The notes: generated by a model from the sequence alone, not told the origin. A DNA stretch of 64,000 nt from Roseburia hominis A2-183 (GCF_000225345.1 NC_015977.1:1037501-1101500); one strand, 5' to 3'; shown: positions 1-10,732, counted from the first letter of the stretch. Made by a program: numbers and translations.

Positions 1-85
1 GAACGAAAGTTCAAGATCGAAGCAATTCGATCCGCGTTATTAAACGCAAAGACCCAGTTTCTAACGCTATAGAAACTGTAAACGA
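1..85 (+). other. 16S-23S spacer, 3' part
   Basis: This stretch lies directly upstream of the 23S rRNA. It holds a short hairpin (CAGTTTCT...AGAAACTG, about 55-77) and no tRNA or 5S gene. It is read as the end of the internal transcribed spacer because of position only. Confidence 0.6.
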
Positions 86-2972
<2,887 letters not shown>

Positions 2973-3056
2973 AAAAAGTTTGTTGGATGATTTCTGTATG
3001 AAGTTTTGAAGGTACAATATACCATTGATTTTTTGTGAGATATCTAGTAAGATAAT

Positions 3057-3085
3057 AAATGACGTATCTGATACGTCATTTTTAT
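3057..3085 (+). terminator. rRNA operon hairpin terminator
   Basis: A perfect 11-bp inverted repeat (AAATGACGTAT / ATACGTCATTT, 3-nt loop, 3057-3081) runs into a T-rich tail. It lies about 85 nt after the 23S 3' end, which leaves no room for a 5S gene. It may be a terminator or a processing hairpin, since tRNA-Trp follows only 10 nt later. Confidence 0.6.
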
Positions 3086-3091
3086 AAATAT

Positions 3092-3162
3092 AGGGGATTG
3101 GTCAAATGGTATGATAGGGGTCTCCAAAACCTTTGGTGGGAGTTCGATTCTCTCATCCCCTG
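3092..3162 (+). tRNA. tRNA-Trp (anticodon CCA)
   Basis: Cloverleaf with acceptor stem AGGGGAT/ATCCCCT, anticodon loop CTCCAAA (anticodon CCA, reads UGG) and T-arm GGGAGTTCGATTCTCTC. The anticodon stem relies on two G-T pairs. The 3' CCA is not encoded, so it must be added after transcription. It follows the 23S gene and is followed by its own terminator, so it is probably co-transcribed with the rRNA operon unless the hairpin just upstream stops transcription. Confidence 0.93.
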
Positions 3163-3170
3163 CTCTAAAA

Positions 3171-3194
3171 ACACCGTAAATTCGGTGTTTTTTT
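3171..3194 (+). terminator. intrinsic terminator after tRNA-Trp
   Basis: Stem ACACCG / CGGTGT with a 6-nt loop, followed by a run of seven Ts. It ends the rRNA-tRNA transcription unit. Confidence 0.85.
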
Positions 3195-3497
3195 CATGCT
3201 GTGCTGCATTTCATGTTATATCATATCCTTTCTTTTCCCTTCTGTAAGAATCTTTTTCCCGTTATATTTTTCTATTTGTATCCTACGATGAAACAGCCGG
3301 CTCAATTCTGAGCCGAAGAATCTTTTTTTACAGTTAAGATCAGATAAAGAAACCAGGCGATCATGATCTCACCTCCTACAGGATAGTATATGCAAAGGCG
3401 GGATCACAATACGGGCGTTTTACATATTCTTACAGATTGTAAACGGGATCGCATTGTGATGGCGGCAGACGGTCAGTATATCAATTTTCATAGGGAG
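3195..3497. other. intergenic region with one possible tiny gene
   Basis: A gap of about 300 nt between the tRNA-Trp terminator and the next plus-strand promoter. The only structured content I see is a minus-strand 20-codon reading frame with a strong ribosome binding site (listed separately), and a short inverted repeat CGGCTC/GAGCCG at about 3299-3316 which overlaps its 3' end. Nothing else is recognisable. Confidence 0.5.
3302..3364 (-). CDS. possible 20-aa hydrophobic peptide
   Basis: Reading on the minus strand, AGGAGG lies 7 nt before an ATG that opens a 20-codon frame starting MIAWFLYLILTVKK and ending in TGA. Residues 2-12 are strongly hydrophobic, followed by two lysines and a short polar tail, the layout of a single membrane-spanning peptide. 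A TATACT -10-like hexamer lies about 25 nt upstream, without a convincing -35. The stop overlaps an inverted repeat. The shape recalls small membrane peptides such as type I toxins, but no family is recognised and the frame is short enough to be accidental. Confidence 0.35.
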   Translation of the reverse strand: MIAWFLYLILTVKKDSSAQN

Positions 3498-3526
3498 TTG
3501 TGAAAAAAGGAAAATTGCGGTATAAT
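3498..3526 (+). promoter_or_regulatory. sigma-70 promoter for HTH-NifX gene
   Basis: TTGTGA (3498-3503), 17-nt spacer, TATAAT (3521-3526). It lies 40 nt before the start codon of the next gene. Confidence 0.75.
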
Positions 3527-3566
3527 AGTTTTTGACATATGACGGAAATAGGCATGAGGAGAAAAG

Positions 3567-4355
3567 ATGGCACGACCGACAAAAGCAAGAAGAATCTGTA
3601 TGGAAGCGGCATATGATAATTTTTGCCCGAATGGTGTTCCGGCAAGGGAAAAAGTCATTATGACGATGGATGAGTATGAAACGATTCGTCTTGTAGACCT
3701 TGAGAAGTGTACGCACGAACAATGTGCGAAGCAGATGGGGATTGCCCGCACAACAGTGACCGAAATTTATGAGTCAGCCAGATATAAAATGGCGGACAGC
3801 ATCGTAAACGGAAAGACACTGGAGATTTCAGGCGGGAATTATCGATTGTGTGATGGAACGGCCCTGTTTTGTTGCAATAAAATATGCAGGCGCACCTCAA
3901 CGTCCGTCGGAAAAGATGATATTCAAAGAAAGGAAACAGATCGGATGAGAATTGCAGTTACCTATGAAAATGGAGAAATATTTCAGCACTTTGGACACAC
4001 GGAACAGTTTAAATTATATGATATTGAGAATAGCCAGGTGGTAAGATCCCAGATTGTCGACACAAATGGACAGGGACACGGGGCACTTGCCGGATTTTTG
4101 ACGGAGGCGGGTGCGGATGTGCTGATCTGTGGCGGAATCGGAGGCGGTGCGCAAAGCGCACTTGCAACTGCCGGCATAAAGCTGTATGGTGGAGTGTCCG
4201 GTGCGGCAGATGAAGCGGTAGAAGCTTATCTTGCAGGAAAATTAGATTACAATCCCGATGTGAGATGTTCTCATCATGAGCATGAGCATTCCTGCGCGGA
4301 ACATAAGTGTGGTGAAGACAAGCATGGATGTGCCGGCAATGAAATGTTATCATAA
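3567..4355 (+). CDS. DUF134 HTH - NifX-domain fusion protein
   Basis: 262 aa. Residues 1-100 match the UPF0251/DUF134 family of DNA-binding proteins: the opening MARPTKARRIC, the segment FCPNGVPAREKVIMTMDEYETIRLVDLE, and a helix-turn-helix around CAKQMGIARTTVTEIYESAR. From about residue 126 (MRIAVTYENGEIFQHFGHTEQF) to 230 it matches the dinitrogenase iron-molybdenum cofactor (NifX/NifB C-terminal) domain, which binds iron-sulfur cofactors or precursors. The tail (about 233-258) is rich in His and Cys and probably binds metal. The two domains are often separate neighbouring genes, so this is either a natural fusion or a read-through of two adjacent genes; no frame break is visible. No nif genes are nearby, so a nitrogenase role is unlikely. 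ATG is preceded by GAGGAG. A metal- or cluster-responsive regulator is inference. Confidence 0.8.
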   Translation: MARPTKARRICMEAAYDNFCPNGVPAREKVIMTMDEYETIRLVDLEKCTHEQCAKQMGIARTTVTEIYESARYKMADSIVNGKTLEISGGNYRLCDGTALFCCNKICRRTSTSVGKDDIQRKETDRMRIAVTYENGEIFQHFGHTEQFKLYDIENSQVVRSQIVDTNGQGHGALAGFLTEAGADVLICGGIGGGAQSALATAGIKLYGGVSGAADEAVEAYLAGKLDYNPDVRCSHHEHEHSCAEHKCGEDKHGCAGNEMLS

Positions 4356-4376
4356 AAACACGGGACGGGAGAAATT

Positions 4377-4997
4377 ATGATAAACAGAGAAGATATGCTG
4401 GAGCTGACACGCAGAATGACGCCCAGCCGTACTTCCTTTACGCGTGTGGCAGGCGGCTATATGGAGCCGGACGGAGAGATCGATGAGAGTTTTAATGTGA
4501 ACTTTCTCAATCTGTCTGCGGCGGAAAAGGAGAAAAATCTGGCGATTGCCAAAGCGGTTCCGTTTGCAGCAACCAATGTAAACCTGCGCAGCTACGCATT
4601 CGGGGATGGCGCAGAACAGAGGAAAATGCGCCAGTTGTTGTACGGAATGCGCGAGTGCGGACTGAAAAATGATGCGCTGCTGTACACGTTTTATGAGCTT
4701 GTGGGTGCCCGGTACCGTAGCAGGGAGCCGTATGCGATTCTGGTCTTTCACGACCGCTATGATGTGCCGGTAAAGGCATCGGACAAGGAGCGGCAGGGGG
4801 AGTCGGAGGAGGTATATGAATATCTGATCGGTGCAGTCGCTCCGTTGGTGGGAGAGTACGAGCCGGGGCGGCCGGTCTGCGGGTTTTTATATCCGGCATT
4901 TGCCGACAGGAGCACAGACGATGCGCATGTTGCGATCTTTCAGGCGGATCCGGAACACAAAATCCCGGTGTTTGAAGAACTGTTTCTCACACGGTAG
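4377..4997 (+). CDS. DUF4317 family protein
   Basis: 206 aa, soluble, no signal peptide. The N-terminus (MINREDMLELTRRMTPSRTSFTRVAGGY, then FLNLSAAEKEKNLAIAKAVPF) has the pattern of the DUF4317 family common in Clostridia; function unknown. It is short relative to longer DUF4317 members, but the frame ends cleanly and is followed by a terminator, so it need not be truncated. It starts 21 nt after the HTH-NifX gene with a GACGGGAGAA ribosome site and no intervening promoter, so the two probably share a transcript. Confidence 0.6.
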   Translation: MINREDMLELTRRMTPSRTSFTRVAGGYMEPDGEIDESFNVNFLNLSAAEKEKNLAIAKAVPFAATNVNLRSYAFGDGAEQRKMRQLLYGMRECGLKNDALLYTFYELVGARYRSREPYAILVFHDRYDVPVKASDKERQGESEEVYEYLIGAVAPLVGEYEPGRPVCGFLYPAFADRSTDDAHVAIFQADPEHKIPVFEELFLTR

Positions 4998-5082
4998 CCG
5001 AGGAAGATTGTGCCGGAAAAGGTACAAAAATGGCGGGATTTGCGACAGCAGAAACCGCGCAGGAATATTGGAAGGAATATAG

Positions 5083-5111
5083 AAAACATCCCGTTTCGGG
5101 ATGTTTTTTTT
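5083..5111 (+). terminator. intrinsic terminator after DUF4317 gene
   Basis: Perfect 11-bp stem (AAAACATCCCG / CGGGATGTTTT) with a TTT loop and a continuing T run. Confidence 0.9.
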
Positions 5112-5242
5112 GTGAGTTTGAGCAGTTCTATTTTAACACATCAAAGCATTCCTCGGAAGTATTGGATACGACAGAACACGCTTTTGCCGCATTTCTGGGA
5201 AAATGTAAAGAAAAATTTTCTGGAATTTTGTGAATGGGAAAT

Positions 5243-5270
5243 TTGACTTTTGGGAAGAATCTAGTATGAT
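5243..5270 (+). promoter_or_regulatory. promoter for SleB-like hydrolase
   Basis: TTGACT (5243-5248), 16-nt spacer, TATGAT (5265-5270), 56 nt before the start codon. Confidence 0.7.
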
Positions 5271-5326
5271 GAAACAACGAGTGCGAGAGCAGCTCACAGA
5301 GTATCATTCTTGAGGAAAGGAGCAAA

Positions 5327-6097
5327 ATGAACAGAAAAATATTGGACGTGACAATGCTGTGCACTTTATGCATTTGTCTTATGGTTGCGGCCAACATTGA
5401 GGAGAAGAACACGATACGGGAGAGCAGAGAAGAGATCAGCAGCGCGTATGTAATTTCTGCGGCAGACGGAACTGAGGTTCCGGTTGCGGGTGTGTGCCGT
5501 GTTTTATCCGGATATTCATTTACGACAGAATCAGATGAAGCGACAGGAATCACAAAGAACCCCAGAACAATGGTAGCAAGTGCGGCACCGTCCGATGCGG
5601 CACAAGAAGTACAGGCAGCATCGGAGAAAGCAGAGACGCCGGAAGCCAAAGTACAGGCAGCATCGGAGGAAGCAGAGGCGCCGGAGGCGGCAGAGAGCAA
5701 GCCTGCGACGGCAGAGACGACGGCCGGTGCAGAGAACCGCTGGAATATCACATTGACGCAGGAGGAGATAGATTTGTTGGCAAAAATCGTCTGGCTGGAA
5801 TCGCAGGGCGAGCCGACAGAAGGGCAGGAAGCCGTGGTCGAGGTAGTTTTTAACCGGATGGCTTCCGAAAAATATCCAGATACCTTGTATGACGTGCTCA
5901 GTCAGGGAAACCCGACGCAGTTCTGTTCCTGGAAGAACAGAGAGCGGGCAAACCCCACGGAGAAGGAATACACTTCGATTCATGAGGTATTGAATGGAAA
6001 TACACATATATTAAGAAATGATACGTTATATTTTTCTACGGAACCGTTGACGCCGAGACTGGACCAAAAGATCGGCGGACACAGCTTCTGCTATTAG
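5327..6097 (+). CDS. SleB-like cell wall hydrolase
   Basis: 256 aa. A hydrophobic N-terminal segment (about residues 7-22) serves as signal or membrane anchor. Residues 85-135 form a low-complexity Ala/Glu/Pro/Thr linker containing two near-copies of a VQAASE(K/E)AE(T/A)PEA unit. Residues 140-256 match the Hydrolase_2 (SleB) domain: LTQEEIDLLAKIVWLESQGEPTEGQ with the catalytic Glu of the WLES-type motif, then AVVEVVFNRM and the end GGHSFCY. Family members are peptidoglycan hydrolases acting in spore germination or vegetative wall remodelling. No ypeB-like partner lies next to it, so a vegetative role is possible. Start ATG has a GAAAGGAGC ribosome site 7 nt upstream. Confidence 0.85.
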   Translation: MNRKILDVTMLCTLCICLMVAANIEEKNTIRESREEISSAYVISAADGTEVPVAGVCRVLSGYSFTTESDEATGITKNPRTMVASAAPSDAAQEVQAASEKAETPEAKVQAASEEAEAPEAAESKPATAETTAGAENRWNITLTQEEIDLLAKIVWLESQGEPTEGQEAVVEVVFNRMASEKYPDTLYDVLSQGNPTQFCSWKNRERANPTEKEYTSIHEVLNGNTHILRNDTLYFSTEPLTPRLDQKIGGHSFCY

Positions 6098-6135
6098 TAA
6101 GGAAGTTTAGGTTAAACCGGAAGGAAAATACGAAG

Positions 6136-6172
6136 GGAACCCGCAGGGACGAAAGAACCTTTGGGTTCCTTT
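6136..6172 (+). terminator. possible terminator after SleB-like gene
   Basis: GGAACCC near 6139 pairs with GGGTTCC just before TTTT at about 6169, enclosing a loop that can itself form GAACC/GGTTC. The T tract is short, so it is a modest terminator. Confidence 0.45.
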
Positions 6173-6291
6173 TGCGTTGCGGGACAAAGCGGCAGACCGG
6201 ACAAAAGAGAGCGAAAAATGGAAAGAGTTCCCTGTAGATTCCATGTGGTTCCTTTGTTACAATACGGTTGTTGCAGAAATGAAATATTTTT

Positions 6292-6308
6292 GTAACAAAT
6301 AAGTAACA
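6292..6308 (-). promoter_or_regulatory. WalR (YycF)-like box
   Basis: On the minus strand the sequence reads TGTTAC-TTATT-TGTTAC, an exact match to the published WalR consensus TGT(A/T)A(A/T/C)-N5-TGT(A/T)A(A/T/C). It lies 40 nt upstream of a secreted SH3-NlpC/P60 peptidoglycan hydrolase, the type of gene WalRK controls in Bacillus and Staphylococcus. A third TGTTAC occurs on the plus strand at 6255-6260. Binding is inferred; walRK itself is not in the window. Confidence 0.6.
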
Positions 6309-6348
6309 ATATGGAAGCATATGGAATAAATCGGGAGGATTCTACATA

Positions 6349-7704
6349 ATGAAGAAAAGAATGACAATACTGGCGCTTCTGCTGGCGGGAGCCGTCACAC
6401 TGGGAAGCTATGGAATGGTGCAGGCAGGACAGGAAAAACGTGAGGTGCCGGTGGCGGGCGTGACACAGACGCTGGCACAGGTGCTTAAGGAAGCGGGAGG
6501 AGTGCAGGCGCAGACGGCGGATGTTGTGGAGGAACTGCAAAGTAACGCGGCTGTGGCGCGGATGATGGAACCGGAGATGGTGGCAGAGGAAGCGTGGGAG
6601 ACGGCGGAGATTGCGGAAAATGAACTTCCGCAGACCGCGTCAGAGTTTGCGGATATTGCAGTGGCGCAGGTGAATCACTATGTCAACGTGCGGCAGGAAC
6701 CGGATACGGAGAGTGAAATTCTTGGAAAACTTTACGACAAATCCGCAGCCACTGTGCTGGAGACGACGGAGGACGGGTGGTACCGGATTACGTCCGGAAA
6801 TGTGAACGGATATGTCAAGGCGGAATATGTGGTCGTGGGGGATGAGGAGCTTGCCAGAAGTGTGGGAACGCGCCTGGCGACCGTCACAACGACGACCCTG
6901 TTCGTGCGGACGGAGCCGACAACCGAGGCGAAGGTGCTTACCATGCTGCCGGACGGCGATGACGTTGTGGTAACCGACGAGTCGACGGAAGGCTGGGCGA
7001 AAGTGTCCACCGCGGACGGTGACGGTTATGTGGCACTGGATTATGTGACGCTGTCCACAGAGTACATTCATGCAGAGTCAAAAGCGGAGGAAGAGGCGCG
7101 GCTTGCCAGAGAGGAAGCAGAACGGCAGGCGGCAGCCCGTGCGGCGGAGGAAGCGCGCAAAGCCAGAGAGGCGGAGGCGGCACGTGCGGCAGCAGAACAG
7201 GAAGCAGCCCGCAAAGCGGCAGAAAAACAGGAGGTGAAAAAATCCGGCGCGGGCAGCAGTGCGGGAAGCAGTTCCGGAAGCAGCGCGGGAAGCAGTTCCG
7301 GAGGCAGCGCGGGAAGCGGTTCCGGAAGCAGTGCGGGGCAAAGTGCGCAGACGGCTTCCTCCAACGGTCAGGCGGTGGTCGATTACGCGAGACAGTTTCT
7401 GGGAAACCCTTATGTATACGGCGGCAACAGCCTGACAAACGGAACCGACTGCTCCGGATTTGTCAAGGGCGTGTATGCGGCATTTGGAATCAATCTGCCG
7501 CGCACATCGTCGGAACAGCGGAGTGTGGGATATGCCGTCAGCCTGTCGGAAATCCAGCCGGGCGACATTGTCTGCTATAGCGGCCACGTCGGCATCTATG
7601 CGGGCAATAACACACTGATTCATGCGAGCAATGAAAAGACAGGCATTACGCTGACTTCTCCGGTAACCTACCGCAGCGTGCTGGCGGTGCGGAGAATTTT
7701 CTAA
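6349..7704 (+). CDS. secreted SH3b - NlpC/P60 endopeptidase
   Basis: 451 aa. Signal peptide (residues 1-26, MKKRMTILALLLAGAVTLGS, cleavage near VQA-G). Two bacterial SH3 domains follow at about 103-160 (AQVNHYVNVRQEPDTESEILGKL) and 177-235 (TTTLFVRTEPTTEAKVLTML). Residues 240-300 are an Ala/Glu/Arg coiled coil and 301-335 a Gly-Ser linker of imperfect GSSAGSSSG repeats. Residues 340-451 are NlpC/P60 with the catalytic Cys in NGTDCSGFV, His in YSGHVGIY and the following HAS motif. It probably cleaves D-Glu-diaminopimelate bonds in peptidoglycan stem peptides outside the membrane. RBS GGGAGGA. A WalR-like box upstream suggests control by cell-wall demand. Confidence 0.92.
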   Translation: MKKRMTILALLLAGAVTLGSYGMVQAGQEKREVPVAGVTQTLAQVLKEAGGVQAQTADVVEELQSNAAVARMMEPEMVAEEAWETAEIAENELPQTASEFADIAVAQVNHYVNVRQEPDTESEILGKLYDKSAATVLETTEDGWYRITSGNVNGYVKAEYVVVGDEELARSVGTRLATVTTTTLFVRTEPTTEAKVLTMLPDGDDVVVTDESTEGWAKVSTADGDGYVALDYVTLSTEYIHAESKAEEEARLAREEAERQAAARAAEEARKAREAEAARAAAEQEAARKAAEKQEVKKSGAGSSAGSSSGSSAGSSSGGSAGSGSGSSAGQSAQTASSNGQAVVDYARQFLGNPYVYGGNSLTNGTDCSGFVKGVYAAFGINLPRTSSEQRSVGYAVSLSEIQPGDIVCYSGHVGIYAGNNTLIHASNEKTGITLTSPVTYRSVLAVRRIF

Positions 7705-7809
7705 TTCATCCGGGAGGGCTGCTGTCTCTTAAATATTCCGGTTCTTTGAAATATGACTGGCGGAGAGAACTCCGAAGTGGTATATATAAGAAAAGGGAGG
7801 AAGAGAAGG

Positions 7810-8733
7810 ATGCGGATTGGTGGAATAGAAGCGGGCGGCACCAAGATGGTGTGCGCGATCGGGGAAGTGCAGACAGACAAAGGACAGCCGGGAGAAAATC
7901 AGGTCACAATCACAGAGCGTGTGACGATTCCCACAGAGAAGCCCAAGATTACCCTGCCGCGCATGGCTGCGTTTTTTGAGGGAAAAGGAATCTCGTCACT
8001 CGGAATCGGGTGTTTCGGACCGGTGGATCTGCACCGTGCGTCCCCGACCTATGGATATATTACCAGCACGCCGAAGCTGGAATGGCAGAATGTCGATATG
8101 GTGGGAACTTTTACACGGGCGCTCGGCGTCCCGGTCGGATTTGATACGGACGTGAATGCGGCGGTGCTTGGCGAAGTTACCTGGGGAGCCGCAAAAGACT
8201 GCGACACGGCAATCTATATTACCGTCGGCACCGGCGTTGGCGTGGGCGTCTACTGTAACGGGGCGCTCATGCACGGGCTGGTGCACCCGGAGGCAGGACA
8301 TCTTCTTCTGCAGCGTCACCCGAAAGACACCTACGCCGGAAAATGCCCGTACCATGCCAACTGTCTGGAAGGGCTTGCAAGCGGTCCGGCGGTGGAGGCG
8401 CGCTGGGGCAGACCGGCAAAGGAACTGGCGGACCGGGAGGATGTCTGGGAGATGGAGGCGTTCTATCTCGCGGAGGCGGTTGCAAATTATGTTCTGACGT
8501 ATTCTCCGCAGAAGATTGTGCTGTGGGGCGGAATTATGCACCAGAGCCAGCTCTTTTCAATGGTGCGCACGAAAGTGCAGGAACTGCTGGGCGGGTATAT
8601 TTCCAATGAGAAAATCTTAAAGGAGATCGATACCTACCTCGTGCCGCCGGCACTTGGAGAAAATCCGGGTATTATGGGAGCGTTTGCGCTCGGTATGCGG
8701 GAGGCAGAGTACCGGAAGCCTAAGGAAGCGTAG
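7810..8733 (+). CDS. ROK family fructokinase-like sugar kinase
   Basis: 307 aa from the ATG at 7810, chosen because the ROK fold begins there (MRIGGIEAGGTKMVCAIG, phosphate-binding loop) and a GGGAGG motif precedes it; an upstream in-frame ATG at 7753 would add 19 residues lacking family similarity. It has the ROK signature: GCFGPVDL, FDTDVNAAVLGEVTWGAA with the catalytic Asp, TVGTGVGVG and the zinc site HPEAGH...CPYHANCLEGLASGPA. The pattern fits ScrK/YdhR-type fructokinases, which phosphorylate fructose with ATP. No sugar transporter or sucrose gene is adjacent, so the substrate is inferred from family only. Confidence 0.85.
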   Translation: MRIGGIEAGGTKMVCAIGEVQTDKGQPGENQVTITERVTIPTEKPKITLPRMAAFFEGKGISSLGIGCFGPVDLHRASPTYGYITSTPKLEWQNVDMVGTFTRALGVPVGFDTDVNAAVLGEVTWGAAKDCDTAIYITVGTGVGVGVYCNGALMHGLVHPEAGHLLLQRHPKDTYAGKCPYHANCLEGLASGPAVEARWGRPAKELADREDVWEMEAFYLAEAVANYVLTYSPQKIVLWGGIMHQSQLFSMVRTKVQELLGGYISNEKILKEIDTYLVPPALGENPGIMGAFALGMREAEYRKPKEA

Positions 8734-8796
8734 GGGCGCCGGAGAACAGGATCGCGGAATCGGCGGGAGTGAAAACAGAATTTAGAAGAACAGAAA

Positions 8797-8841
8797 ACGG
8801 GAGCGCTATGCCGGAGATTTTTCCTGACACAGCGCTCCCGT
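8797..8841 (-). terminator. hairpin terminator between convergent genes
   Basis: Inverted repeat ACGGGAGCGCT / AGCGCTCCCGT (11 bp, 23-nt loop). On the minus strand it is followed by TTTTCTG, so it mainly serves the ABC-F gene; a second small hairpin (AAGAC/GTCTT then six Ts on the minus strand) overlaps that gene's stop codon. It could also stop the ROK kinase transcript. Confidence 0.6.
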
Positions 8842-8866
8842 GTGATTTTGTAAAAAAGACCGGGTC

Positions 8867-10507
8867 TTAGTTATCGCCCTCGTCATCCGATGACATGGAG
8901 TATACCTGACGTTTTCTTGCCATCTCATCATTCTCGAGGTATTCGTCGTAGGTGGATACCTTGTCGACAAAGGTGCCGTCCGGCAGGAACTCGATGATAC
9001 GGTTCGCTGTGGTCTGGACAACCTGATGGTCACGGGAGGCAAAAAGAATAACGCCCGGGAACTTGATGAGTCCGTTGTTTAATGCGGTGATGGACTCCAT
9101 ATCCAGATGGTCGGTCGGTTCATCTAAGATCAGCACGTTGCTTCCCATAATCATCATGCGGGAAAGCAGGACACGTACTTTTTCTCCACCGGAGAGGACA
9201 CGCATTTTCTTGGTACCGTCATCTCCGGCGAACAGCATACGTCCGAGGAAACCGCGGACATAGGTTGCATCCTTGATCTCGGAGAACTGTGTCAGCCAGT
9301 CAACGATCAGAAGATCGGTATCAAAGATCTCGGTGTTATCCTTCGGGAAGTAGGACTGGCTGGTCGTCACGCCCCACTTGTAGGTGCCGGAATCCGGCTC
9401 CATCTCACCGGCAAGAATCTTAAAGAGCGTTGTCTTTGCCAGCTCGTTGCTTCCGACAAACGCGATCTTGTCGTCATGTCCGACGATAAAGGAGACATTG
9501 TCGAGCACCTTGACGCCGTCGATGGTCTTGGTAATGCCTTCGACGGTCAGAACTTCATTGCCGATCTCACGGTTCGGACGGAAATCGATATACGGGTATT
9601 TACGGCTGGACGGACGGATTTCGTCGAGCTGAATCTTTTCCAGGGCACGCTTTCTGGAAGTCGCCTGCTTGGATTTGGAAGCATTCGCGGAGAAACGGGA
9701 GATGAATTCCTGCAGCTCCTTGATCTTCTCCTCTTTTTTCTTGTTGGCTTCCTTCATCTGCTTTACGAGAAGCTGGCTGGACTCATACCAGAAATCATAG
9801 TTGCCGGCGTAGAGCTGGATCTTTCCGTAGTCGATATCTGCAATGTTTGTGCAGACTTTGTTTAAGAAGTAGCGGTCGTGGGAAACAACGATGACCGTGT
9901 TCTCAAAGTTGATTAAGAATTCTTCTAACCAGCTGATCGCATCGAGATCCAGATGGTTGGTCGGCTCATCCAAAAGAAGAATGTCCGGGTTGCCGAAGAG
10001 CGCCTGTGCAAGGAGAACCTTGACCTTTAAGGCACTTGGCATATCCGCCATGAGCGTGTAGTGATCCTCCGTCGGGATGCCAAGACCGTTTAACATGGTG
10101 GCTGCATCGGATTCAGCATTCCAGCCGTCCATATCTGCGAACTCGGCTTCAAGCTCACTGGCGCGGATACCGTCCTCGTCCGTGAAATCCTCTTTCATGT
10201 AGATCGCGTCTTTTTCCTTCATGATATCGTAGAGACGCTTGTTGCCCATGATAACGGTATCGAGTACCGTGTACTCGTCATATTTAAAATGATCCTGCTG
10301 CAAAAAGGAAAGACGCTGACCCGGCGTGATGATGACTTCTCCGCTCGTCGGTTCAAGCTGGCCGGACAGAATCTTGAGGAACGTAGATTTTCCGGCGCCG
10401 TTTGCACCGATCAGACCGTAGCAGCAGCCCTCTGTGAATTTGATGTTGACATCTTCAAAGAGAGCTTTTTTTCCGATTCGTAAAGTGATGTTGCTTGTAC
10501 TGATCAT
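8867..10507 (-). CDS. ABC-F ATPase, YbiT/YkpA type
   Basis: 546 aa, soluble, two ATP-binding domains and no membrane segments, the ABC-F layout of translation factors that act at the ribosomal E site. Domain 1: Walker A GANGAGKST, Walker B ILLLDEPTNHLDLD; its signature is weak (DMPSALKVKVLLAQALF in place of LSGGQ). A charged linker (about 255-300, KKKEEKIKELQEF) joins domain 2, whose Walker A reads GSNELAKTT and whose signature is LSGGEKVRVLLSRM with Walker B VLILDEPTDHLD. The altered motifs are, as far as I recall, typical of the YbiT/YkpA subgroup rather than decay. RBS AGGAG is 8 nt before ATG. It is single, between convergent and divergent neighbours. Confidence 0.9.
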   Translation of the reverse strand: MISTSNITLRIGKKALFEDVNIKFTEGCCYGLIGANGAGKSTFLKILSGQLEPTSGEVIITPGQRLSFLQQDHFKYDEYTVLDTVIMGNKRLYDIMKEKDAIYMKEDFTDEDGIRASELEAEFADMDGWNAESDAATMLNGLGIPTEDHYTLMADMPSALKVKVLLAQALFGNPDILLLDEPTNHLDLDAISWLEEFLINFENTVIVVSHDRYFLNKVCTNIADIDYGKIQLYAGNYDFWYESSQLLVKQMKEANKKKEEKIKELQEFISRFSANASKSKQATSRKRALEKIQLDEIRPSSRKYPYIDFRPNREIGNEVLTVEGITKTIDGVKVLDNVSFIVGHDDKIAFVGSNELAKTTLFKILAGEMEPDSGTYKWGVTTSQSYFPKDNTEIFDTDLLIVDWLTQFSEIKDATYVRGFLGRMLFAGDDGTKKMRVLSGGEKVRVLLSRMMIMGSNVLILDEPTDHLDMESITALNNGLIKFPGVILFASRDHQVVQTTANRIIEFLPDGTFVDKVSTYDEYLENDEMARKRQVYSMSSDDEGDN

Positions 10508-10637
10508 ATTTATGTTCTCCTAACTTTTCTTGTAAATCACCTGCTTTTATTGCACCAATTCGTATCATACTAAAAAATACGGAGAAATGCAACCGGAACT
10601 TCTTATTAAAAAGGGCTTTCACGCTGTGACAAATTGT

Positions 10638-10665
10638 TTGGATTTCGTTAAAAATTTGATATAAT
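10638..10665 (+). promoter_or_regulatory. promoter for GGDEF-EAL gene
   Basis: TTGGAT (10638-10643), 16-nt spacer, TATAAT (10660-10665). The -10 overlaps the most upstream ATG of the reading frame at 10664, which rules that codon out as the start if this promoter is used. Confidence 0.6.
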
Positions 10666-10732
10666 GTACGGGAAGGCAATCGGAGTTATCTTAAGTATGA
10701 CAGAGGAAATTGCATCTCAGGAGATTGATTTT

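Larger units (their letters stand above)
4998..5326 (+). other. intergenic region: terminator plus promoter
   Basis: About 330 nt without a gene. It contains the terminator at 5083-5111 and the promoter at 5243-5270 listed separately. Two short reading frames here run straight through the terminator hairpin and are judged accidental. Confidence 0.6.

Noticed and set aside
5010..5246. 78- and 67-codon ORFs after the DUF4317 gene
   Set aside because: Both read through an intrinsic terminator hairpin and neither has a Shine-Dalgarno site.
6098..6348. c-di-GMP or c-di-AMP riboswitch before the NlpC/P60 gene
   Set aside because: A GGGACGAAAG segment is reminiscent of the c-di-GMP-I motif, but the required GCAAAC and tetraloop-receptor parts are absent, and no ydaO signature (GGGGTGAA) is present.
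10664..10732. Upstream start codon for the GGDEF-EAL gene
   Set aside because: The ATG at 10664 overlaps the TATAAT box of the likely promoter, so it cannot be in the transcript.
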